From the NCBI GenBank assembly GCA_024226555.1, contig JAAELO010000352.1, positions 1 through 43,913 of the forward strand: DNA of 43,913 nt. Reading direction: 5' to 3'. Source of the stretch: Desulfobacterales bacterium (lineage in GTDB: Bacteria > Desulfobacterota > Desulfobacteria > Desulfobacterales > JAAELO01). A program made the position numbers and the translations under genes. The notes under the pieces were generated by a model. It was not told where the DNA came from. It saw only the letters and a program-made list of their open reading frames with translations, and made no database searches. Positions 15,362 through 23,335 of this stretch are shown piece after piece; position 1 is the first letter of the stretch, and each line of letters begins with the position of its first letter.

Positions 15362-16585
15362 ATGGATAAAACAAAATTATTAAAGGGTATTCTGTCATTT
15401 GTTAAAGATATTATTACTTGGAATCTTAAAGGTTCCCGTGCTTATCATATATATCTGCTTGTTTTATTAGGGCTGATCATGGTTGGTGTTTGTGCATATA
15501 TAGTCCAGTTCAGGGAAGGTTTGGCAGTAACAAACATGTCAAATATTGTCTCCTGGGGGTTTTATATATCCAATTTTACTTTTCTTGTTGGAGTTGCAGC
15601 AGCAGCAGTTATGCTGATTTTACCATCATATATATTTAATGATAAAGATCTTCATAAAGTAGTAATTATTGGAGAAGTAGTTGCCGTTGGCGCACTTGTC
15701 ATGTGCATGACCTTCATTTTTGTCGATCTGGGAAGACCTCTTCAGTTCTGGCATCTTGTTCCAGGTCCGGGAGAGCTTAATTTCCCTTCATCAATTTTAT
15801 CATGGGATATAATAGTACTTAATGGATATCTTGTATTAAATGCTATGATTCCGGCATATATACTATATTGCCACTACCAGGGCAAAGAACCTGTTGGGAA
15901 GTATTACAAGCCATTTGTGTTTATCTCGATTGGCTGGGCTGTTGCAATTCACATGGTTACAGCTTTTTTATATCAGGGACTTCCAGCAAGACCATTCTGG
16001 AACAATCCACTAATGGGTCCAAGATTTTTAGCTTCTGCATTTGCAGCAGGACCAGCAATAATTTCATGTGTTCTCTATTTTATTAACAACAGAACCACGT
16101 ATAAAATTGAAGAAGCAATATTTAACAAGCTCAGAATTATCATCGTTTCAGCAGCTGTTATTAACCTGTTAATGCTCTTTTCTGAAATATTTAAAGAGTT
16201 TTATTTTCCCACACATCACAGTCAATCTGCAGTATATCTGTTCTTCGGTCTTAAGGGGCACAACTCTCTTGTTCCATGGATCTGGACAGCAATTGTAATA
16301 AACCTTGCAGGAACAATAGTTTTGGCTGTAAAACCTAAAGAAGGTAAATTCACAGTACCTGCTCTGGTTTTACTAATAATAGGTATCTGGATCGAAAAAG
16401 GGATTGGCCTGATTGTTCCCGGTTTAGTTCCATCACCAATGGGAGAGATCACAAGCTATGCTCCAAGTGGTGTTGAACTTTTAATAACTGTTGGAATTGT
16501 TGGATTGGGAATGTTTGTCATAACAATGCTTTTAAGGCCAGCTCTGATTATTGAACAAAAATATGAAGAGGAACACGGTCACTAA
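15362..16585 (+). CDS. NrfD/PsrC-family quinol oxidoreductase membrane subunit
   Basis: 407 residues with about ten hydrophobic segments spread from residue 30 to 400, the length and layout of the longer NrfD/PsrC group. Recognisable family stretches include VSWGFYISNFTFLVGVAAAAVML, FVDLGRPLQFWHL and SPMGEITSYAPSGVE. Such subunits oxidise menaquinol or ubiquinol and hand electrons to a periplasmic Fe-S partner, here the preceding ferredoxin. With NapA and the two cytochromes it gives a complete path from quinol to the molybdenum site. Confidence 0.9.
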   Translation: MDKTKLLKGILSFVKDIITWNLKGSRAYHIYLLVLLGLIMVGVCAYIVQFREGLAVTNMSNIVSWGFYISNFTFLVGVAAAAVMLILPSYIFNDKDLHKVVIIGEVVAVGALVMCMTFIFVDLGRPLQFWHLVPGPGELNFPSSILSWDIIVLNGYLVLNAMIPAYILYCHYQGKEPVGKYYKPFVFISIGWAVAIHMVTAFLYQGLPARPFWNNPLMGPRFLASAFAAGPAIISCVLYFINNRTTYKIEEAIFNKLRIIIVSAAVINLLMLFSEIFKEFYFPTHHSQSAVYLFFGLKGHNSLVPWIWTAIVINLAGTIVLAVKPKEGKFTVPALVLLIIGIWIEKGIGLIVPGLVPSPMGEITSYAPSGVELLITVGIVGLGMFVITMLLRPALIIEQKYEEEHGH

Positions 16586-16663
16586 ACAGAGGTCGTATAT
16601 ATAATATAAAGGGGGAGCCTGTTATAATTTTAATTCTGGCTCTCTAAAGGGACTGGAGGATTA

Positions 16664-17701
16664 ATGTCTCAGCTTAAAAAAATTAAAGTTGAAGAATCTA
16701 TAGGTTTAACATTAGCTCACGATATAACAGAAATCAGACCTGATGAATTTAAGGGCGTAGCTTTTACAAAAGGTCACACAGTTCAGGAAAAAGATATTTG
16801 CCATCTGATGAAACTTGGAAAAAGGCATCTGTACATTCTTGACCTTGATGAAAACAGGATGCACGAAGATGAAGTTGTTTTAGAACTTGTAAAAGCCCTT
16901 TCTGGTGACGGTATTGCTTACAGCGACAAACCAAAAGAAGGAAAGCTTGAGCTCATAGCAGCCCACGACGGAATAGTAAAAGTTAACGTGGATTCTCTCA
17001 TAAAGCTGAACATGATTCCCGAAGTCATGTGTGCATCAATCCATACAAATACCCCTGTAAAAAAAGGAGATAAGCTGGCAGGAACAAGAGCAATTCCTCT
17101 TGTTGTTGAAAAGCATATTGTAAATGAAGCTCTTGAAGTTATATGTGAAGCTGCCCCCATATTTGAAGTAAAAAAGTATAAGAAAGCAAAAGCAAGGTTA
17201 GTAATAACCGGTAGTGAAGTTTACAATGGACTCATAAAAGACAAGTTTGAGCCAATAGTAAGAAAGAAAATGTTATGTTATGGATCAGAATTAGTTGAAA
17301 CAATAATATTACCAGATGACAGAGAAAGAATATCATCTGCCCTGAAAGACTACCTTGTAAAAGATACAGATCTAATAATAACAACAGGTGGAATGTCAGT
17401 AGACCCGGACGATATTACAAGGTTCGCAATCAAAGATGCTGGTGTGGATAAGCTCTTTTACAGTGCAGCAGTACTCCCCGGAGCAATGATGCAGCTTGCC
17501 TATAAAGGTGATATTCCAATAGTCGGAATCCCAGCCTGTGCACTCTATCACGAAATAACAGTGTTTGACCTGGTTCTCCCAAGACTGCTATCAGGTGAAC
17601 AACCCGATAATACAGATCTTGCTAAACTTGCACACGGCGGCTTATGTCTAAATTGTGACAAATGCACATATCCGGCTTGTTCATTCGGGAAATCTTTGTA
17701 A
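16664..17701 (+). CDS. MoeA-like molybdopterin-binding protein with Cys tail
   Basis: 345 residues. The central and C-terminal part holds an MoCF/MoaB-fold domain: ARLVITGSEVYNGLIKDKFEP, LPDDRERISSAL, DLIITTGGMSVDPDD and the glycine-rich GIPACALYHEITVFDLVLPRLL. The N-terminal part resembles the MoeA beta-rich region (GLTLAHDITEI, HDGIVKVN). The tail CLNCDKCTYPACSFGK has four cysteines, a likely metal site that MoeA of E. coli lacks. Proteins of this shape often sit beside molybdenum oxidoreductases in anaerobes, and a role in cofactor insertion or maturation of NapA is likely. SD GGAGG. Confidence 0.82.
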   Translation: MSQLKKIKVEESIGLTLAHDITEIRPDEFKGVAFTKGHTVQEKDICHLMKLGKRHLYILDLDENRMHEDEVVLELVKALSGDGIAYSDKPKEGKLELIAAHDGIVKVNVDSLIKLNMIPEVMCASIHTNTPVKKGDKLAGTRAIPLVVEKHIVNEALEVICEAAPIFEVKKYKKAKARLVITGSEVYNGLIKDKFEPIVRKKMLCYGSELVETIILPDDRERISSALKDYLVKDTDLIITTGGMSVDPDDITRFAIKDAGVDKLFYSAAVLPGAMMQLAYKGDIPIVGIPACALYHEITVFDLVLPRLLSGEQPDNTDLAKLAHGGLCLNCDKCTYPACSFGKSL

Positions 17702-17743
17702 GCATTTGACCAAATGTCCAGATACACCCTGTAAATACGTGTC

Positions 17744-17763
17744 ATTCCTGCGAAGGCAGGAAT
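17744..17763. terminator. GC-rich hairpin after the nap operon
   Basis: ATTCCTGC GAAG GCAGGAAT, a perfect 8-bp stem with a tetraloop, 43 bases after the last nap-region gene. No T-run follows. It resembles the widespread REP-type hairpins GTCATTCCTGCG...CAGGAATCCAG; a degraded second copy begins near 18013. It may stabilise the 3' end of the transcript or block readthrough. Confidence 0.55.
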
Positions 17764-18275
17764 CCAGGAAGAATTTAAATTTATATTTAATGATAAATAA
17801 GAATTAAGTTTAAAACCAAAACCCTCTGCCGAGGGCCACACTTTTGAAAAGTGTGCAAACAGGTCTTTTATAAAATCTTTAAAAATTAAATAAGAATGGT
17901 TTAATCTTGTTTTCAAGAAGTAGAATCTTCTTAATGGTACTCGACATAGTTAATCTCAATTCATAGTCAGCTATTTTATATTAAGCCTTTAGAGATATTA
18001 GCTCAAACGGTCGTCATTCCAGAACGCTACAAGAAACTTGTTTTTTTGGAGCGTATCAGGAATCCAGGGTTTTTCTTATTCATGATAGCCTTGAAGGCAG
18101 GAATCCATATTATGGGTAAGCGAACAAAAAAAACAAAACCTCCTGCCGGAAGCTAAACTTTTGAAAAGTTTAACAAACAGGTCTTTTATAAAATTTAAAA
18201 AAAATAAGAACGGTTTAATCTTCTTTTCAAGAAATAGAATATTCTTAATGTCTTTGACATAATTAATTCGAATTT

Positions 18276-18310
18276 ATAGGGTGCGTTAACGCCCTACCAA
18301 CGCACCATTT
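18276..18310 (+). repeat. REP hairpin, left flank of transposase gene
   Basis: ATAGGGTGCGTTAACGCCCT followed by ACCAACGCACCATTT. The inner GGTGCGTT and AACGCACC pair into a hairpin. An inverted copy lies at 18994-19029, so the transposase gene is bracketed by inverted REP-like units. Confidence 0.75.
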
Positions 18311-18328
18311 AAAGAATATCAAAGGGAA

Positions 18329-18871
18329 TTATTCACCAAAATCATCAGGATCAAGATCAATACCTCCCCAATCAGGAGAATAAATCCCTTCCTCCACATT
18401 TCTGTGAAATGTTGAAAATTCCCAATCTTTTACATTTTTTACAAGCTTATGTTTTACCGGATTATAATGGATATAATCGAAATGATTATTATAATTTTCC
18501 TGATCTTCAATTCGATGTTCCCAAAAACGTCTTTGCCAAATTGTGGATTCGTTTCTCTTTCTTCTCGAATTGTTCATCCATTCATCCTTATGAAAAAGAT
18601 GTTTAACTTTTCTGGTAAATGTTGATTTAATAATCCTCCACCTTAAAGCAACATCACGATCATTATCTGGCAAAGCCCACAAACAATGCATATGATCAGG
18701 AAGTAAAACCCATGCTTCAATTTTAAATAGATATTTATTTCTCACAAAATTTATAGATTCCCTCAGAGCATTTCGACAGAATGGATCTTTAAAAAGAGGC
18801 CTTCTTCTGAATGTTACAAGGGTAAAAAAATATAAATTCCCTGCTTCTCGGTATCTTCGATAATTCGGCAT
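18329..18871 (-). CDS. REP-associated tyrosine transposase (RAYT, Y1/IS200-like)
   Basis: 180 residues, the standard RAYT length. It opens with NYRRYREAGNLYFFTLVTFRRRPLF, has the metal-binding HUH motif H60-M-H62 in LLPDHMHCLW, the block STIWQRRFWEHRI, and the tyrosine motif FDYIHYNPVKHKLV. RAYTs are single-copy, domesticated relatives of IS200 transposases that cut at REP hairpins. The gene stands alone and is bracketed by inverted REP-like repeats, as expected of an autonomous REP unit. The open frame looks intact, so it may be active. Confidence 0.9.
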   Translation of the reverse strand: MPNYRRYREAGNLYFFTLVTFRRRPLFKDPFCRNALRESINFVRNKYLFKIEAWVLLPDHMHCLWALPDNDRDVALRWRIIKSTFTRKVKHLFHKDEWMNNSRRKRNESTIWQRRFWEHRIEDQENYNNHFDYIHYNPVKHKLVKNVKDWEFSTFHRNVEEGIYSPDWGGIDLDPDDFGE

Positions 18872-18993
18872 GAATAGTTTTATAATATCAGGAAAACATG
18901 ATTACAAGTTTAAACAGATTGAAAACACAAATAAATAGTAATATAAGGATTTAATTTGAAATTCTTTATTTTTAGATTCTCTTAGAATACCTA

Positions 18994-19029
18994 AAATGGT
19001 GCGTTGAGAAAACCGTTAACGCACCCTAT
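18994..19029 (-). repeat. REP hairpin, right flank of transposase gene
   Basis: AAATGGTGCGTTGAGAAAAC followed by CGTTAACGCACCCTAT, the reverse complement of the left unit with a different loop. Its end overlaps the stop codon of the next gene by four bases, so that gene's C-terminus may have been set by the insertion. Confidence 0.72.
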
Positions 19030-19478
19030 ACAGCTAATAGCTCAAATATTGGAAATAGCAGTAAAAACGAGTTGAAAGCGAGTATTTTAGCTTTTTTAGA
19101 AGATATTTTTTGATTTTTTAAACCGAAAAAAATAACCATAATTAATGAGAACTCGATGAGGGAGAAAAAAACTAACAGGATATATAATATGATACCCCAG
19201 ATCTGTTCTGCTGAATTGAATAACTCTGGAAAATTAGTATCCCATGCATATAGTGAAATTACAGCAAGAAGAATAAAGACAGTCAGTATTGATAAAATAA
19301 TATATTCGATTGAGTCAAAAATTTTATCTTTAAATTTAGTATCAAGATTTTTATATTTAACACTTTTTAGATCAAGATTTGATTCATTGGATATTTGGAT
19401 TACTTTTCCACAGGAACATGTGTATTTTCCAGAGACTTTATTCAAAATCGGTTTTTTACAATTTGAGCAAATAGACAT
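19026..19478 (-). CDS. Small zinc-ribbon membrane protein, unknown function
   Basis: 150 residues. The N-terminus has two C-x2-C/C-x-C pairs (CSNCKKPILNKVSGKYTCSCGK) forming a probable zinc ribbon. Three hydrophobic segments follow at about 60-78, 90-115 and 130-148. I recognise no family. The last codons lie at the REP unit, and the protein ends abruptly at a hydrophobic stretch (FPIFELLAV), so it may be truncated. Confidence 0.55.
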   Translation of the reverse strand: MSICSNCKKPILNKVSGKYTCSCGKVIQISNESNLDLKSVKYKNLDTKFKDKIFDSIEYIILSILTVFILLAVISLYAWDTNFPELFNSAEQIWGIILYILLVFFSLIEFSLIMVIFFGLKNQKISSKKAKILAFNSFLLLFPIFELLAV

Positions 19479-20175
19479 AAGCTTAATTCTAATTTATTTA
19501 AATAATTTTGTTTTTTCTTTTATTTATTCAAGTTATTAGCAATAAATTAACCATATTTTTATTCCAGTTTAATAGCAAGGTCGTTATTCTTAAATAAACG
19601 ACAAGTATAATAAGTTTTGATTTCTTATTAAATCCTATTTGTTAAACTTTTTAAAAGTTTAGCCTCTCGGCAGAGGGTTTTGATTTTTTTACTTTCAAGT
19701 TTAGATCTCAATTGATCAAAAATGGTTTAGGTTTATTCGCTTTATAGCGATTTACTATTTTAATTTTTTTTATATCTACTAAGTATCTGCAATGATAGCT
19801 TTTATTACTATTTTACTTATATATAGTTATAATGTATAATTCATTGAATAATACTTGGTTTAACAAAACTACAAACTTGTTTCGAAAAGTAGCAATAAAT
19901 TTTAACTTAACCAAGCTCCTCACTACACTGATTTTGATAATAATAATGTAACATATGCTCTGAAAACATATATTTGGTGTACGTTTTTTCAAGAAATAGG
20001 TGTGCCAATTTTGATATAAAAACACAATTTACTTATGGGAACCTCTAATAATTAGTATTTTGCCAAAAGAACAGTTATTAGAGATTCCATTATAATGATA
20101 ATGACAACAGATTAATATTTCCAGTGATAAACGTAATGAAATCCTGTTATTTTTATTTAGAAGAGGAGAAGGTTA
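19479..20175. other. Long AT-rich gap with repeats
   Basis: No convincing gene. An inverted copy of the CTCTGCCG/AAACTTTT hairpin family lies at 19640-19682 (AAACTTTTTAAAAGTTT then CCTCTCGGCAGAGGG). A shortened MITE is at 20037-20089. The rest is AT-rich. The leader before 20176 has AGAGGAGAAGG as ribosome-binding site. Confidence 0.6.
20037..20089. mobile_element. Short internally deleted MITE
   Basis: 53 bp with both ends (GGGAACCTCTAATAATTAG and AGTTATTAGAGATTCCA), joined at TATTTTGCCAAAAGAAC. TTAT flanks both sides (20033-20036 and 20090-20093). It shows that the two termini alone are enough for mobilisation, or that the deletion followed insertion. Confidence 0.75.
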
Positions 20176-21741
20176 ATGAAAAGGCCAGTTGTATTTTTAT
20201 TTATCAGTTTCGTTTTGTACCTTGGAACTGCCTTGGGAGAGCCTGTACCAAAAAAAGGAGGGGAGCTGTTCATTGCGCAAAATGCAGATGCTGTTTCACT
20301 GGATCCCGCCAGAATAACCGAATCCGAGTCCGGCAAAATATCTGGAAATATCTATGAGGGGCTTGTGGGTTATCATGACGATTCCACCGAGGTACAACCA
20401 AAACTTGCGACTTCCTGGGAAACGTCCAGGGATGGAAAGAAATGGATATTCCATTTGCGCAAGGGGGTTAGATTTCATGACGGGACCCCTTTCAATGCAG
20501 AAGCGGTGGCGTTTTCATTTTTAAGACAAATTGACAAAAAACACGCTTATTATCGGGAATATTCCCCATATTCTGATTTTACGTTTAAATATGTAAAGCA
20601 AGTGAATGTCGTGGATGAGTATACGATAAAAATAATTTTAGATAAAGCATATGCGCCTTTTCTTTATAACCTGGCTATGTCAGCTGCTACGCCAATTATC
20701 AGTCCTACAGCTTTTAAAAAGTGGGGGGATGACTTTGAAAAACATCCTGTGGGGACCGGCCCGTTTAAATTTAAGGAGTGGATTCCAAACAATCGGGTTG
20801 TTCTGGTTGCAAATACAGATTATTGGGGACGTACCCCTTTTCTAAACAAGTTGATTTTTCGTCCGATTACAAATATTTCTACTCGTTTTGAAGAATTTCT
20901 GAGAGGCCGTATTCATGTGATGGATGGAATCGCACCAAAAGATATTCCAAAAATAAAACAAATGCCGGGTGGAAAACTATTTGTGCAACCCGGACTGAAC
21001 ATAGCTTACATTGGGATGAATACTGAGAAGAAGCCCTTTGGCCAGATCAAAGTGAGGAAAGCTATCAATTATGCGATCAACAAACGCAATTTAATCAAGC
21101 TTATTTATAAAAATCTTGCCATACCTGCCAAAAACCCTATCCCCCCTACGATTTGGGGGTATAATGATAATATTGAAGATTATGAATACAGTACCAGAAA
21201 AGCAAAGCAGTTATTAAAAGAAGCGGGATTTAAAAACGGGTTTAAAACGACCCTCTCGATAACGGATATTTCACGGCCATACCTGCCACAACCCAAAAAA
21301 ATCGCAAGAGCGATCAAGTCAAATCTTTCGGCTGTCGGTATCAAAGCAAAAATCGTATCCTATGATTGGAGAACCTATCTAAGAAAGCTCCAAAATGGAG
21401 AACACGACATGTGCTTATCAGGATGGCTGGGAGACAATGGTGATCCGGATAATTTTCTTTATGTACTTCTGGATCAGGACAATTTAATTAAACCCAAATC
21501 CACAAATTTCGCATTTTTTAAATACCAGAGACTTCATGATATTTTGATAAAAGCGCAGCAAATTACTAATAAACAGAAACGTATTAAACTTTACCGCAAG
21601 GCTCAGGAAATTATCCATGACCAGTCACCATGGGTGCCTTTGGCACATGCCCAAAAAATCGCAGCTTTTCAAAAAAAAGTTCATGGGGTTGTTTTTCATC
21701 CAACCGGTATAATACTGTTTCACAGGGCATGGATAGAGTAA
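20176..21741 (+). CDS. Peptide/nickel-type (family 5) extracellular solute-binding protein
   Basis: 521 residues with a signal peptide (1-21, cleavage after LG or GEP). Family-5 blocks are clear: GGELFIAQNADAVSLDPARI, NIYEGLVGY, ATSWETSRDGKKWIFHLRKGVRFHDGTPFNAEAVAFSF, HPVGTGPFKFKEWIPN, the domain hinge, and DMCLSGWLGDNGDPDNFLYVLL. These proteins bind oligopeptides, nickel chelates or sugars for ABC importers. No permease or ATPase gene follows; instead there is a paralogue and a large sensor kinase. A periplasmic sensing role is therefore proposed, as inference. Confidence 0.88.
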   Translation: MKRPVVFLFISFVLYLGTALGEPVPKKGGELFIAQNADAVSLDPARITESESGKISGNIYEGLVGYHDDSTEVQPKLATSWETSRDGKKWIFHLRKGVRFHDGTPFNAEAVAFSFLRQIDKKHAYYREYSPYSDFTFKYVKQVNVVDEYTIKIILDKAYAPFLYNLAMSAATPIISPTAFKKWGDDFEKHPVGTGPFKFKEWIPNNRVVLVANTDYWGRTPFLNKLIFRPITNISTRFEEFLRGRIHVMDGIAPKDIPKIKQMPGGKLFVQPGLNIAYIGMNTEKKPFGQIKVRKAINYAINKRNLIKLIYKNLAIPAKNPIPPTIWGYNDNIEDYEYSTRKAKQLLKEAGFKNGFKTTLSITDISRPYLPQPKKIARAIKSNLSAVGIKAKIVSYDWRTYLRKLQNGEHDMCLSGWLGDNGDPDNFLYVLLDQDNLIKPKSTNFAFFKYQRLHDILIKAQQITNKQKRIKLYRKAQEIIHDQSPWVPLAHAQKIAAFQKKVHGVVFHPTGIILFHRAWIE

Positions 21742-21752
21742 AAAGGTGAATC

Positions 21753-23321
21753 ATGACTAGAATTGTTTTATTATTAAGCTGTTACTTATTTATAAGTTGG
21801 GGCAATATTCTATTTGCACAAAGTGAACCTAAGATGGGAGGAACATTGATCTGGGGTCGCGGGGCAGATTCCGTGACATTGGATCCTTCGATCTCCACTG
21901 ATGGTGAATCCACTAAAGTAATATTTAACATCTTTGAAGGTCTTGTTCGATTTAAAGAGGGTACTACTGAAATTGAACCAGCACTCGCTACATCCTGGAA
22001 AATTGCCAAAGGTAATACGGAATGGATATTTTACTTGCGAAAAGGGGTTCTATTCCATGACGGTAACCCTTTCAATGCCAGTGCCGTGGTATTTTCCTTA
22101 TTAAGACAAATTGATCCTAACCATCCTTATTACCGAAAGGATTTCAGTTCTGCTAAATTTACTTTCAAATATGTAAAGAGCGTTGAAGCTTTAAATGCAT
22201 ATACCGTAAAGATTATTTTGAAAAAACCATTTGCTCCTTTTATTTACAATCTTGCAATGCCTATTGCCGCCCCAATAATAAGTCCGGCTGCATTGAAAAA
22301 ATGGGGAAATAAATTTTCGCTGCATCCGGTTGGAACGGGCCCTTTTATTTTTAAGGAGTGGATACCGAATAAATTAATCGCCCTGGTGAGAAACCCACAT
22401 TATTGGGACAAACCTGCTTATCTGGATAATGTAATTTATAAATCCATCCCGGATAACAAAAGCCGGTTATTGGCTTTGAAAAGCAATGCTATAGATGGAA
22501 TGGACGGCCTGGATCCCAATATGATTAAAGAGATCAAGATGAATAAAAACCTGAGAATGATTAACACCTCAGGTTTCAATATAGGCTATCTATCTATGAA
22601 TATGGAAAAAGCGCCTTTTGATCGCCTAAAAGTCAGGCAGGCTGTCAATCATTCCATCAATAAGCAGAATTTAGTGAAGTTGTTCTACAGGGGACTGGCA
22701 ATTCCAGCCAAAAATCCCATACCACCAACAATGTGGGGATACAATGACGAAATTACTGATTATGAATACAATCCTGAAAAAGCCAGGGCTCTTTTACGAT
22801 CAGCCGGACTACCGAACGGTTTTAAAACCACACTTTGGGTGATGCCGGTTCCACGACCATACATGCCTCAGCCCCGAAAGATTGCCAGAGCTATAAAAGC
22901 GAATCTTTTGGCTGTCGGTATCAAAGCAAAAATAGTATCCCATGATTGGAAAACCTATCTTAAAAAACTCCAAAATGGAGAACACGACATGTGTCTGATT
23001 GGATGGACCAGTGACAATGGTGATCCGGATAATATTCTCTATGTTCTTTTTACTGAAGAAAACGCAGTCAAACCGAAAGCTGAAAACGCTTCTTTTTTCA
23101 GGAATAAAGCGTTAGATGCTCTCCTGAACAAAGCACAGCAGGTTTTTGATAAACAGGAAAGAATTAAGCTTTACCGAAAAGCACAGGAAATCATCCATGA
23201 AAATGCCCCCTGGGTACCGCTGGTCCATACCGATGTAAGCATTGGTATGAGGAAAAACGTTCATGGTATTATCCTGCAACCCAGAGGGATTACTTCATTT
23301 AAAAGGGCGTGGCTTGAATAG
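21753..23321 (+). CDS. Second family-5 solute-binding protein, tandem paralogue
   Basis: 522 residues, signal peptide at 1-22. It is collinear with the upstream protein throughout (GGTLIWGRGADSVTLDPSI, NIFEGLVRF, HPVGTGPFIFKEWIPN, DMCLIGWTSDNGDPDN). Short DNA tracts such as 21345-21365 versus 22916-22936 remain identical although most of the gene has diverged, which suggests tandem duplication with later local gene conversion. Both genes and the kinase are packed within 11-14 bases of each other. Two paralogues with probably different ligands could feed one receptor. Confidence 0.88.
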   Translation: MTRIVLLLSCYLFISWGNILFAQSEPKMGGTLIWGRGADSVTLDPSISTDGESTKVIFNIFEGLVRFKEGTTEIEPALATSWKIAKGNTEWIFYLRKGVLFHDGNPFNASAVVFSLLRQIDPNHPYYRKDFSSAKFTFKYVKSVEALNAYTVKIILKKPFAPFIYNLAMPIAAPIISPAALKKWGNKFSLHPVGTGPFIFKEWIPNKLIALVRNPHYWDKPAYLDNVIYKSIPDNKSRLLALKSNAIDGMDGLDPNMIKEIKMNKNLRMINTSGFNIGYLSMNMEKAPFDRLKVRQAVNHSINKQNLVKLFYRGLAIPAKNPIPPTMWGYNDEITDYEYNPEKARALLRSAGLPNGFKTTLWVMPVPRPYMPQPRKIARAIKANLLAVGIKAKIVSHDWKTYLKKLQNGEHDMCLIGWTSDNGDPDNILYVLFTEENAVKPKAENASFFRNKALDALLNKAQQVFDKQERIKLYRKAQEIIHENAPWVPLVHTDVSIGMRKNVHGIILQPRGITSFKRAWLE

Positions 23322-23335
23322 CGACAATTGACAAT

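Larger units (their letters stand above)
17702..18328. repeat. Duplicated intergenic segment with hairpins
   Basis: Two ~145-bp direct copies are visible, 17812-17962 and 18130-18278. Both run from ACCAAAACC/AACAAAACC through CTGCCG, a hairpin centred on CTTTTGAAAAG, AACAGGTCTTTTATAAAAT, GGTTTAATCTT, TCAAGAA and ATTCTTAATG. The first has CACACTTTTGAAAAGTGTG (17837-17855), the second AAACTTTTGAAAAGTTT, so paired changes keep the stem. Each copy follows a segment with GGCAGGAATCCA. No gene is seen. Confidence 0.7.

Noticed and set aside
17702-19029. Repeated hairpins as a CRISPR array
   Set aside because: Only two or three copies, unequal spacing, no uniform spacers and no cas genes. They are REP-type and duplicated intergenic units.
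19156-19539. 127-codon plus-strand open frame over the zinc-ribbon gene
   Set aside because: The minus-strand frame has a proper zinc ribbon and membrane segments; the plus-strand frame has none.
20124-20357. Alternative frame at the start of the first binding-protein gene
   Set aside because: The overlapping frame from 20176 has a signal peptide, a good ribosome-binding site and the full family pattern.
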